Below are positions 1 through 7,990 of a DNA stretch of 45,120 nucleotides, in pieces. The notes beneath the pieces were generated by a model. It made no database searches and was not told the DNA's origin. It saw only the letters and a program-made list of their open reading frames with translations. Numbering within the stretch: the first letter of the stretch is position 1; each line of letters opens with the position of its first letter. The stretch comes from an uncultured Oscillospiraceae bacterium (GTDB lineage: Bacteria > Bacillota > Clostridia > Oscillospirales > Oscillospiraceae), in contig CANRLZ010000011.1 in assembly GCA_947631595.1 (NCBI GenBank), forward strand, positions 1 through 45,120, read 5' to 3'. Both the position numbers and the translations under genes were made by a program.

Positions 1-23
1 TTCAAAAGCATGTCCTGTTCCAT
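1..23 (-). CDS. 5' end of an unidentified gene (partial, runs off the left edge)
   Basis: A minus-strand ATG at 23 is preceded by a GGAGG ribosome binding site (complement of 31-35) seven bases upstream. The seven readable codons give M-E-Q-D-M-L-L before the window ends. A TATAAT-like hexamer (complement of 45-50) just upstream could be its -10 box, but no good -35 box accompanies it. The gene would be transcribed away from the membrane-protein gene at 365 and belongs to the foreign element. Nothing can be said about function from seven residues. Confidence 0.45.
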
Positions 24-364
24 ATCGCAACCTCCGTTTGGAAAATTATATTTCCCAATGCGCATACAGAACACACACCATTACGACCATTTTATATTCG
101 CAACACGAAGATTATATAGTAATAATGCAATGGATCCAAGGAAAACTAGCAGGTAGCACGGAGAAGGAGAATGGTTGCCGCAAAAAATTTTCGCAAAAGG
201 TGTCAGTTTTAGATTGGGAGGGGGACAATATAAACAGAGGGTGAAATCTGGATCGAGAAAGGCTAAGCAGCCTTCAACTCACAAATTTTCCAGTGGAGTA
301 GTATGGGCGTCCAGAAGGTGCAGACCGGAGCATCCATACATATACGGAAAGAGGGAGTAAAAGC
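24..364. other. A+T-rich intergenic region with no convincing gene
   Basis: This gap separates two divergent genes of the foreign element. It is clearly A+T-rich compared with the chromosome to the right. Two short overlapping plus-strand reading frames exist (TTG at 38, 68 codons; TTG at 175, 61 codons). The second has AGAAGGAGA just upstream, but neither has a recognisable composition or domain. I see no clear promoter pair for the gene at 365; TATAAA at about 228-233 is a possible -10 box without a good -35. Confidence 0.4.
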
Positions 365-1081
365 ATGGCGGTTCAACAACTCGGAAAAGGGAAGGGCAAA
401 GTTGCCACAGAAGAGCCGGATTGGGAACAAAGCAGGGAGGACTGTGAGGAACGGCTTAGAAGACAGAGGATAGAATGGGAGTTACAAGTACAGGAGCAAA
501 AAGATAGGAATAATCAAAAAATTCAGTGGGATAGAATGAAAAAAGAGTATCGAGCAAATAAACGGCGGGTAAAAGGACGTCGCTGGTTTAGTTTCTTCTC
601 TGTGTGGTTCTTTATGGGATTGGCGAGTATCGCGGTTGGTGTGGGGATCGATGCCTTTTGGCCGCCTCAAGAAGGAACGTTGGCGGGGGCTATTTCTCAT
701 GTCCTACCGGGAATTTTCACTACCTTTGGCATAGCCCTTATGATGGGAGCAATTTTTGACTTTGCAAAAAACTCTGAGCACTTTATGGCCTTAGTAACTG
801 ACATTTTGACTGATGTTGAATTGACAATAAAGGATCATATGGTGTTTGATAATAGGGGAGCATACCATGTGACCCGTCAAGCTGATGGTCGGAGAATAGA
901 GATCCCATCATCTCAGTGGTTGAACGCTGATACGGGATTTTCTGTTACCATCAGTGATACACCACTCAAAAAAGACTTGCGTGTTGAGGAAGAAATGGAA
1001 CCCTATATGGATGGTGACACAAGCGAGACCGAGGATGATTTTTTCCTTCCGCCTGAACAGAAGAGAGAGGCGATTAAATGA
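365..1081 (+). CDS. Two-helix membrane protein with N-terminal coiled coil, function unknown
   Basis: I do not recognise this 238-residue protein. Residues 20-70 are very rich in Glu, Arg, Lys and Gln and look like a charged coiled coil. Two hydrophobic segments follow, at about 75-97 and 107-133, joined by a short loop. Residues 140-238 form a soluble tail that becomes strongly acidic near the end. With two membrane spans both long termini would lie on the same side, probably the cytoplasm. The start is supported by GAGGGAGT upstream of the ATG. The stop overlaps the next start (ATGA at 1078-1081), so the two genes are translationally coupled. Its base composition fits the mobile element and not the host. 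A role in element maintenance or defence is possible, but nothing here proves it. Confidence 0.75.
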   Translation: MAVQQLGKGKGKVATEEPDWEQSREDCEERLRRQRIEWELQVQEQKDRNNQKIQWDRMKKEYRANKRRVKGRRWFSFFSVWFFMGLASIAVGVGIDAFWPPQEGTLAGAISHVLPGIFTTFGIALMMGAIFDFAKNSEHFMALVTDILTDVELTIKDHMVFDNRGAYHVTRQADGRRIEIPSSQWLNADTGFSVTISDTPLKKDLRVEEEMEPYMDGDTSETEDDFFLPPEQKREAIK

Positions 1082-1260
1082 CAGAGCAAATCCTTGCGGC
1101 TATGTTTAAGGATTCCGCGGAAAAGATCAAACACTACCGTGCGGAGTTGGGCACCCTCGACCCAGAGGTGGATGAACGCTGCAAAGGGCTGGACGAGTTG
1201 GTGGAGTACTTAGAAAGTCAATCTCGCACTTTGACAAAGAAAGCCTTCTCAATACATTAA
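1078..1260 (+). CDS. Small 60-residue protein coupled to the membrane protein
   Basis: The ATG overlaps the stop of the upstream gene by four bases (ATGA), a classic coupling arrangement, so the two products probably act together. The 60 residues are charged and look mostly helical (for example residues 11-25 and 33-50); there is no signal peptide, membrane segment or metal-binding motif. I recognise no family. Its 3' end overlaps by a few bases with the 3' end of the convergent short ORF that terminates at 1249. Size and position would fit an accessory subunit or a small regulator of the membrane protein, which is inference. Confidence 0.6.
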   Translation: MTEQILAAMFKDSAEKIKHYRAELGTLDPEVDERCKGLDELVEYLESQSRTLTKKAFSIH

Positions 1261-1422
1261 AAAGCTAGAGAGGAGCCACCGGTGATGGACGGGCAGGACA
1301 GCCACGGCGTCCTTGTCCGGCTGACCATTTTCATTCAGCAGCCCCATCCTGCGAAGGCGGGACTCCGCGCACTCGTCAAATGGGGTAGGCGCCCGGCTCC
1401 GGGGCATTTTCTCATGGCTCAC
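1249..1422 (-). CDS. Short 57-residue ORF downstream of the RhuM-like gene
   Basis: A GTG at 1422 has a GGAGGAG ribosome binding site eight bases upstream, which makes this short frame credible. The product is basic and Arg-rich in the first half, with a segment reading CAESRLRRMGLLNENGQ that might form a helix-turn element. I recognise no family. It lies just after a hairpin terminator of the RhuM-family gene, so it may be expressed by read-through. The frame stays open upstream to 1515, but the added residues lack a ribosome binding site and overlap the neighbouring gene. Confidence 0.4.
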   Translation of the reverse strand: MSHEKMPRSRAPTPFDECAESRLRRMGLLNENGQPDKDAVAVLPVHHRWLLSSFLMY

Positions 1423-1446
1423 TGGTTCATCTCCTCCGCAAGGGCA

Positions 1447-1479
1447 TAAAGAAAGGCCCGACACCGAGGTGCCGAGCCT
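1447..1479 (-). terminator. Rho-independent terminator after the RhuM-family gene
   Basis: On the minus strand a stem of about eleven pairs, including two G-U pairs (AGGCTCGGCACC / GGTGTCGGGCCT), is followed by TTTCTTT. It begins about 20 bases after the RhuM-family stop codon. Confidence 0.6.
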
Positions 1480-1498
1480 GTCCATCGTTCTGGTTTCC

Positions 1499-2485
1499 TT
1501 ATGAATTTGACCCATCGGTCAGTTTTTTCATGGCTCTGTCAAAATCACTTTCCAGCTGTTTCATCTCCTTGGCACGGTAAAGGTCAAACTCCTTTTCCGC
1601 CTTCTCTATGGCCTGCCGGTGCGACACCCGCCCCTTGTCGGAAAGTACCGCTCGCCGATTGCTGAAAAGCTGGCGATCCAGCTCCTCTACCCAATCCCGC
1701 ATCGTCATGGCCCGCTGTTCTATGGCCTGTAATTCCGCAAAATCCAGGAATTGAGACACCAGCAGGTTTAGAATTTGCAATTCCCGCTCTGTCAAGTAGT
1801 TCTTGGCGATCCGCACATCCTCCCGGGTCACATAGCTTCCCTTGAAGTTGGTCATCCCCACGAAAGGCTTTTCGCTGTCCACACGCTCATAGATGACCTC
1901 GGCCGCGGTGTGCTGATGGGCCGCAAAGTGCATCTTATTCTGAACGGTGGCAAAAAACTCCTTTGTGATCTCTGCTCCGGGGTCATAGTCGATGGCTGTG
2001 GCGTAGATGTCGGTCACCTGCTGGTAGAGGTTACGCTCGCTGGAGCGGATGTCCCTCACCCGCTGGAGCAGTTCCCGGAAGTACCGGCTCCCGCCGTCCT
2101 TCAGGCGGTCATCGTCCAGCGTGAAGCCTTTGCGGATGTACTCATTGAGCCGTTTCGTGGCCCACTGGCGAAACTGTGTCCCACGCAGAGACTTTACGCG
2201 GTAGCCAACGGAGATGATAACATCGAGGTTGTAGTATTCCAGAGTGCGCTCGACCTTTCGGCTGCCTTCCTGCTGAACTGTTGCAAATTTTGCAACAGTT
2301 GCCTCCCTGGTCAGTTCACCTTCCTGGTAGACATTGCGGATGTGACGGGAAACAGTGGACTTATCCCGGTCAAACAACTCCGCCATCTGATCCAGCGTCA
2401 GCCAAACGGTATCCTGGTCAAAGCGGACGTACACGGAAACGGCCTCGTCTTCCGTTTTGTAAATAATGATCTTATCTTCGTCCAT
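1499..2485 (-). CDS. RhuM family protein (virulence RhuM, PF13310 type)
   Basis: The 328-residue product has the layout of the RhuM family, first named from a Salmonella pathogenicity island and common on mobile elements. Near residues 28-50 it has a helix-turn-helix-like segment (LTLDQMAELFDRDKSTVSRH), followed by the typical block with EYYNLDVIISVGYRVKS and RGTQFRQWA. The C-terminal third is helical and charged. It has no membrane segment. The molecular role of RhuM is not established; the N-terminal part suggests DNA binding and the family sits beside toxin-antitoxin and antirepressor genes. It follows the BRO-N gene by 22 bases on the same strand, so the two are probably co-transcribed. 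The ATG has a G-rich stretch upstream. Confidence 0.85.
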   Translation of the reverse strand: MDEDKIIIYKTEDEAVSVYVRFDQDTVWLTLDQMAELFDRDKSTVSRHIRNVYQEGELTREATVAKFATVQQEGSRKVERTLEYYNLDVIISVGYRVKSLRGTQFRQWATKRLNEYIRKGFTLDDDRLKDGGSRYFRELLQRVRDIRSSERNLYQQVTDIYATAIDYDPGAEITKEFFATVQNKMHFAAHQHTAAEVIYERVDSEKPFVGMTNFKGSYVTREDVRIAKNYLTERELQILNLLVSQFLDFAELQAIEQRAMTMRDWVEELDRQLFSNRRAVLSDKGRVSHRQAIEKAEKEFDLYRAKEMKQLESDFDRAMKKLTDGSNS

Positions 2486-2507
2486 ACCCGCACCCCCACG
2501 CCGTCTG

Positions 2508-3401
2508 CTATTCCGCCCTCTCCGATCCTTCCTCAGGCAGTTCCGCCGCGCCTTCGATCATATCTGTGACCAGCCGATCGAGCTGGGCGGCGTTTTGAGA
2601 AGTAATAACCGGGGCGCCGCTGCGGGTCTCCAGTTCTTTTCGGGCGATACCGGCCACCTCGCCGCCTTCCCGCGCGACAGAAAGGCTCCCCTGGAACGTC
2701 TCCGGCTTGCGCTGTTTGGAAAGCTCTGTGGTGGAGGCCTCCGCCAGCATATTCAGCACCAGCTCCAGGTCGCTCATGTTGTCCCGCAGGTTCTCCTTTT
2801 TCAGCCCCTTGAGCTTTTTGTACTGCCGGGTGGTCATCCCCGACCAGGCCCTGGAGATCTCGTCTGTCAGGATGGCGAACTCCCGGCCCTTTTCCACGCC
2901 CCGCTTCTGCCACTCCTCCGTCAGTTCGTTGCGAATGCGGATGGCCAGCAGCCGCTGGTGGACCCATTCGGGGGAGTAGCCCTTCTTTAAGTACGTCTCC
3001 AGCGCCCGGTCGATGGTCAGTTCCGGGTCGATGGTCTCCTCGATGCGCTCCCGGCCCACGGCGGCCAGCCACATCTTGAACGGCTCCGCCTTGGGCGAGG
3101 GGATGGACTGGATGATGCGGAGGAGCTGCTCGGTGTCGGCCATGTCGGTGGCATAGCGTTTGCCGTCTTTGGGCGACTTCATTTTCAGTTGGTGACAATC
3201 TGTCACCAACTGATTAGCGCCTTCCTCGCTCAACCGCTGTTTGAGCTTGTTCCAATACTTCCGCCCGGTATTATAGTCCGGCGCATCCGTCAGCACGGCC
3301 ACCACATCGACGACGGAAAAGTACCACGCCTCCTTCTCCTCGTCCCACGCGGTGCGGATACGCTTGTTTTCAAAAAGCTGGATCTTATCCTTTTCACTCA
3401 T
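2508..3401 (-). CDS. BRO-N domain protein, antirepressor-like
   Basis: The 297-residue product starts with a BRO-N/Bro-like DNA-binding domain (about residues 8-110; WYFSVVDVVAVLTD is the diagnostic start), known from phage antirepressors and baculovirus BRO proteins. The central block around IQSIPSPKAEPFKMWLAAVG and the segment AILTDEISRAWSGMTTRQYK are characteristic of a long version frequent in Firmicutes mobile elements. The C-terminal tail is disordered and acidic. I chose the ATG at 3401; an in-frame TTG at 3407 is only three bases from the GGGGG stretch and is less likely. It probably acts on DNA or on a repressor of the element. It lies between parB and the RhuM-family gene on one strand. 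Confidence 0.8.
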   Translation of the reverse strand: MSEKDKIQLFENKRIRTAWDEEKEAWYFSVVDVVAVLTDAPDYNTGRKYWNKLKQRLSEEGANQLVTDCHQLKMKSPKDGKRYATDMADTEQLLRIIQSIPSPKAEPFKMWLAAVGRERIEETIDPELTIDRALETYLKKGYSPEWVHQRLLAIRIRNELTEEWQKRGVEKGREFAILTDEISRAWSGMTTRQYKKLKGLKKENLRDNMSDLELVLNMLAEASTTELSKQRKPETFQGSLSVAREGGEVAGIARKELETRSGAPVITSQNAAQLDRLVTDMIEGAAELPEEGSERAE

Positions 3402-3446
3402 TTTCAAACGCCCCCGCTTCTGCTTTATATTATACCAGTTAAGCCC

Positions 3447-4418
3447 TCACTGGGCAACCTTTTCCCTCAGAAACTCCAAAAAGAGCCGTTCCAGCTCCTT
3501 GTCGCTGCCCAGCTTATCCAGATAGGGCTGAAACAGCTTGCGCTCAAAGGAAATCTTCTTGGGCTGGGCCACTGTGCGCTGTTCATCCTTGGCTCTCACC
3601 TCCCGCCAGGCCGCAAACACCGCTTGTCGCTCCGCCGAGGGGGGCGGGCAGGCATGGATGATGTGATTCATCGTGGCTTTGTTCACCGCATAGCCCTCAA
3701 TGGAGCATATCTCCACAAAGGCTTCCTGACTGGCAGGGTCGTAGTCCGCGATCAGTTCGGCGCAGACCAGATTCAGCCGCTTGGGGGTATCTACCAGGAT
3801 GTCTTGCAGCTGTGGAATGAGATAGGTCAGCTTCACCGCCTTTCGGATCTCATATTCAGTGACGCCAAAGAATTGGGCCACTACCTCCCGGGCAAGGAAC
3901 TTCTGGCGATTGTCGCCAGAAGTGATGTCCGAGCGATACCCCTGCTTGCGTTTTGCCTCCAGCAAGGCCCTGTACGCCTTTCCCCGCTCGATGATAGTCA
4001 ACTCATCCCGCCGGAGAAGGTTCGTGGCCGTGGCGATCACGACTGCCCGGTCATCGTCTGCCTCCAAGATCTGAGTGGGGATGGTAGCCCAGCCGTTCAG
4101 TTTGCCTGCCGCCACCCGATTGTGGCCGGCCAGGATCTCATAGCGGTCTGTGTTGGGGACAGGCCGGACGATGATACGCTCAATCAACCCTTCCTCCGCC
4201 AACTGCTGAGCAAAGGCTTCCAGCTTGGCCGGGGGATAGGGGCGAAAGCCTATGTCAGCGGTAAAGAAGGGATCCAGCTTATCCATAGGCAGGTCGCAGG
4301 CAGTAGCCGCGGGTGCTGGGGCCTCCGCCTGTGTTAACGCCTCATAGGCCTCCTCGCTCGCTTGCAACTCAGACGCCTGCTGAGTTGCGGCCATACGCCT
4401 TTTCAAAAGGTCGTTCAT
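3447..4418 (-). CDS. parB: ParB/RepB/Spo0J family partition protein
   Basis: This 323-residue protein has the ParB N-terminal domain at about residues 55-150: after a linker it contains PYPPAKLEAFAQQLAEEGL, IERIIVRPV and the GHNRVAAGKL box that corresponds to the GxRR nucleotide-binding motif of ParB CTPases. A helix-turn-helix region follows (EVVAQFFGVTEYEIRKAVKL). ParB binds centromere-like sites and stimulates the ParA ATPase. The start at 4418 lies seven bases after the parA stop codon, so translation is coupled; the longer frame to 4493 would overlap parA. On integrative conjugative elements such pairs stabilise the excised circular form, which is the likely role here. Confidence 0.88.
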   Translation of the reverse strand: MNDLLKRRMAATQQASELQASEEAYEALTQAEAPAPAATACDLPMDKLDPFFTADIGFRPYPPAKLEAFAQQLAEEGLIERIIVRPVPNTDRYEILAGHNRVAAGKLNGWATIPTQILEADDDRAVVIATATNLLRRDELTIIERGKAYRALLEAKRKQGYRSDITSGDNRQKFLAREVVAQFFGVTEYEIRKAVKLTYLIPQLQDILVDTPKRLNLVCAELIADYDPASQEAFVEICSIEGYAVNKATMNHIIHACPPPSAERQAVFAAWREVRAKDEQRTVAQPKKISFERKLFQPYLDKLGSDKELERLFLEFLREKVAQ

Positions 4419-4425
4419 TCCGGTC

Positions 4426-5253
4426 TTAGCCAAGCCGCAGCACCTCCTGAGCCAGACTGCGGTAGGACTCGGCAGCGGGATTCCGGGGAGCATAGTCCAG
4501 AATGCTCACCCCGGCGGCCGGGCATTCCGCCACTTTGATAGTCTGCTCAATGGGCCGCTCAAAGACGTGGTATTCTTGCCCGTAGATCTCACCCACGCTC
4601 TCCCGGACGCTTTGGCAAAGCTGTGGTCGGGATTGATACATGGTGAGCAGGATGCCCGCCACCTTCAGCCGGGGGTTGAACCGTTCTCGCACTGACTTTA
4701 CCAGCCCTAACACATCCGGGATGCCCTCGCTTGCCAGGAAATGAGCCTGTACAGGGACGATGCAGTAGTCCGAAGCGGCCAGAGCGTTGACAGTGAGCAG
4801 CTCGTGCTTCAGTCCGCAGTCGATGACAATGTAATCGTAATTCCCCTTGAGGCGGTCAATTACAGACGCCATGACCACTTCACAGGTCGATTCGCCCTTG
4901 TCGTGATACTGAGAAGCCTGGGACAGCCGCATGACCTGGAGCCTGGCGGCGGCATCGGCCAGCCGCCCATTGGCGGGAATAAGGTCAACACCGCCCTCGG
5001 TATGCAGGATAGAGCGGGGAAAGTGAAGCTCCAGATCCTCCGGGGCGTCGATGGCCGCCAGCAGCAGTTTGGACAGGTTTTGCTTCTGCTCGCCCGGCGT
5101 ATAGCCCAGGGCGGCGGTCAGGTTGCCCTGGGGATCGTTATCCACCAACAGCACCCGCTTCCCCTCCTTGGCCAGAGCGACGCCCAGGTTAAGGGCCGTG
5201 GTGGTCTTGCCCACGCCACCTTTCTGATTTGTGATAGAGTAAACAATAGCCAT
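4426..5253 (-). CDS. parA: ParA/Soj family partition ATPase
   Basis: The 275-residue protein begins with the deviant Walker A motif KGGVGKTT at residues 11-18 and has the VLLVDNDPQGNLT block (A' region) and YDYIVIDCGL (Walker B). These place it in the ParA/Soj partition ATPases, which bind DNA non-specifically in the ATP form and are released by ParB. The start has GGAAAGGAAAG upstream. It is the first gene read inward from the element's right end and heads the parA-parB-BRO-N-RhuM group. The partition site itself was not located. Similar pairs open the maintenance module of Tn1549-like conjugative elements, which supports the island interpretation. Confidence 0.92.
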   Translation of the reverse strand: MAIVYSITNQKGGVGKTTTALNLGVALAKEGKRVLLVDNDPQGNLTAALGYTPGEQKQNLSKLLLAAIDAPEDLELHFPRSILHTEGGVDLIPANGRLADAAARLQVMRLSQASQYHDKGESTCEVVMASVIDRLKGNYDYIVIDCGLKHELLTVNALAASDYCIVPVQAHFLASEGIPDVLGLVKSVRERFNPRLKVAGILLTMYQSRPQLCQSVRESVGEIYGQEYHVFERPIEQTIKVAECPAAGVSILDYAPRNPAAESYRSLAQEVLRLG

Positions 5254-5417
5254 AGTTCTTTCCTTTCCGGGACTGCCAGGCAGGAGAGCCGAAGACGACT
5301 ACACCTCTGCTTTCACTGCCGTCCCTTTCATTTGTCCTTTAAAAGTTACTGTATCACCTGGTTTTGACGTGTGCAGTTATACCTTAAATAGATTTGGTCG
5401 TGTCTATTTGACACAGC
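5254..5417. mobile_element. Right end of an integrated element (probable attachment region)
   Basis: Between parA and the cut ATPase gene there is a non-coding, A+T-richer stretch that must contain the element terminus. It has a perfect short inverted repeat, GTGTC-TATTT-GACAC (5400-5414), directly next to the point where the host ATPase reading frame loses its family pattern. A second one, GCACCG-N7-CGGTGC, spans the apparent junction. The whole stretch from the left window edge to here is taken as the element; its other end and recombinase are outside the window. The exact crossover base cannot be fixed without an empty-site sequence. Confidence 0.6.
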
Positions 5418-5696
5418 ACCGTGGGGGGCGGTGCCGTCGGCGATGGCCACGGCCAGGTCGGGGAGGATGAGACCGTCCAGGGAGTCGGGGTCGCCGGAAC
5501 ACCAGATGTACTCGCACCTCTGCCCCGCCGCCTCCGCGCGCGCGCCCAGCTCCTTCATCAGCGTGGACTTGCCGCAGCCTGGGCCGCCCTTGAGGATGTA
5601 GATGGCTCTGGCCTGGGCCGGGTCCAGCAGTTTATCCATCAGGGAGTAAAATCCCCCAGGGGTGTTTGCCCCCAGGAAATACGAAACTTTTTCCAT
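5346..5696 (-). pseudogene. Truncated P-loop ATPase, interrupted by the mobile element
   Basis: The frame starts at an ATG with AATGGAGG upstream and encodes the N-terminal part of a cytosolic ATPase of the PRK06851 type, whose members are about 350-370 residues long. It has the family start (FLGANTPGGFYSLMD), a Walker A motif GGPGCGKST at about residues 37-45 and the segment SLDGLILPDLAVAIADGTAPH. After DGTAPH (about residue 92) the sequence no longer resembles the family. The last 24 codons run into the neighbouring element and end at a stop inside it. The gene is therefore cut by insertion; the missing two thirds should lie beyond the other end of the element. Walker A without Walker B makes a functional ATPase unlikely. 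Confidence 0.8.
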
Positions 5697-5778
5697 AGCG
5701 CACCTCCATTGAAAAGCTCTGGTCTACTCTATGCCTTCGCTTTTCCGGGGGTGCGTTTTTGGACGGCAAAACAGGGCC

Positions 5779-6597
5779 TTACCCCTCTACCAGGTGGACG
5801 TTCAGGTGGTCGTAGGTCATCTCCAGCCCGGCCTCGTCCAGGGCTTTTTTCAGGCCGTCGGTGACGCTGTAATAGGCCGGCCAGTACTCATTCCCTCTGC
5901 ACCAGGCCCACAGGTTGTACTCGATGGCGCTGGCGCCGTATTCCGCCACGCCCACCACCGGGGCGGGGTCGTCCAGGACCATGGGGTCGGCGCCCAGCAT
6001 CCCCAGGACGGCCTCCTTCACCTTCTCGATGGGGCTTTCGTAGGAGGCGGAGAAGGTCAGCTCGATGCGGCGGGTAGGCTCCTTGGAAAAGTTGAGGATC
6101 TTGGTCTCCGAGACGGACTTGTTGGGAATGTAGACCAGGCGGTTGTCGGTGGTGTCCAGGCAGGTGTACATCAGCGTGACCTCCTTCACCGCGCCCTGCA
6201 CGCCGTCCATCTCCACAAAGTCCCCCACCTTGAAGGGCCGGGCGGCCAGGATGAGGATGCCCCCGGCCAGGTTGGCCAGCACCCCCTGGACGGCCAGGGA
6301 CAGGGCGAGGCCGACCACCGAGAAGAGGGCGATGAGGGAGGTGATCTTCACCCCCAGGGTCTCGCAGATGAGGAGGATACAGACCACGCCCGCGGCGAAG
6401 CGCACCGCCGTCTTCACCAGGCGGATGAGGGTGGGGTCCAGGCGGCCCTTATTCAGCGCACGGGTCACCAGGCGCACCACCACCCGGCTCACCACCACGG
6501 CGGCCAGGATGATGAGCAGGATATACGCCAGGTCCCAGAGGGTCAGTTTTTCCGACAGGTTCCCCAGGGCGGCGCCCAGGTCGTCCAGATTTGGCAT
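5779..6597 (-). CDS. mscS: Small-conductance mechanosensitive channel, MscS family
   Basis: The 272-residue protein has three hydrophobic segments in the first 130 residues, the third being the Gly/Ala-rich pore helix (SVVGLALSLAVQGVLANLAGG). The beta domain follows (RPFKVGDFVEMDG, YIPNKSV), then the alpha/beta C-terminal domain. This is the standard length and order for MscS, a heptameric channel that releases solutes under membrane tension. The start has GAAAGGTG upstream. It lies directly behind the tuf terminator, with only 28 bases between the hairpin and its start codon, so there is no room for a normal promoter and its expression may depend on read-through. No terminator was found at its 3' end. 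Confidence 0.93.
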   Translation of the reverse strand: MPNLDDLGAALGNLSEKLTLWDLAYILLIILAAVVVSRVVVRLVTRALNKGRLDPTLIRLVKTAVRFAAGVVCILLICETLGVKITSLIALFSVVGLALSLAVQGVLANLAGGILILAARPFKVGDFVEMDGVQGAVKEVTLMYTCLDTTDNRLVYIPNKSVSETKILNFSKEPTRRIELTFSASYESPIEKVKEAVLGMLGADPMVLDDPAPVVGVAEYGASAIEYNLWAWCRGNEYWPAYYSVTDGLKKALDEAGLEMTYDHLNVHLVEG

Positions 6598-6620
6598 AGC
6601 AGTTCACCTTTCTCTCTTCA

Positions 6621-6655
6621 ACAAAGGACGCCAGCCGAAGCTTCGGCTGGCGTCC
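6621..6655 (-). terminator. Terminator of the str operon, after tuf
   Basis: A perfect 30-base palindrome (6626-6655, GGACGCCAGCCGAAG and its complement) is followed on the minus strand by TTTGTT. The short, interrupted T tract suggests incomplete termination, which fits an mscS gene with no promoter of its own. Confidence 0.85.
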
Positions 6656-6691
6656 GGAGTTGGTACTTTGGTGCGGTGTGGGGAGGGGGAA

Positions 6692-7894
<1,203 letters not shown>

Positions 7895-7953
7895 TTTTAT
7901 GATCCTCCTTTAAGTGGTCAAATAGATTGCGCAAATAGAACAGGTTGGTAATG

Positions 7954-7982
7954 ATTGTACCGCACTTTGTTGGAAAATGCAA
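7954..7982 (-). promoter_or_regulatory. Internal promoter for tuf
   Basis: On the minus strand TTGCAT (7977-7982), a 17-base spacer and TACAAT (7954-7959) form a good sigma-A promoter in the fusA-tuf gap. It would start transcription about 50 bases before the tuf ATG. Confidence 0.8.
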
Positions 7983-7990
7983 GTACTTTC

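Noticed and set aside
38-360. Two short plus-strand ORFs (68 and 61 codons) at the left edge
   Set aside because: Both use TTG, overlap each other and have no recognisable domain; only one has a fair ribosome binding site, which is not enough to call a gene.
6626-6655. The 30-base perfect palindrome as a protein-binding operator
   Set aside because: Its position right after tuf, its G+C-rich stem and the T tract on the minus strand are explained fully by transcription termination.
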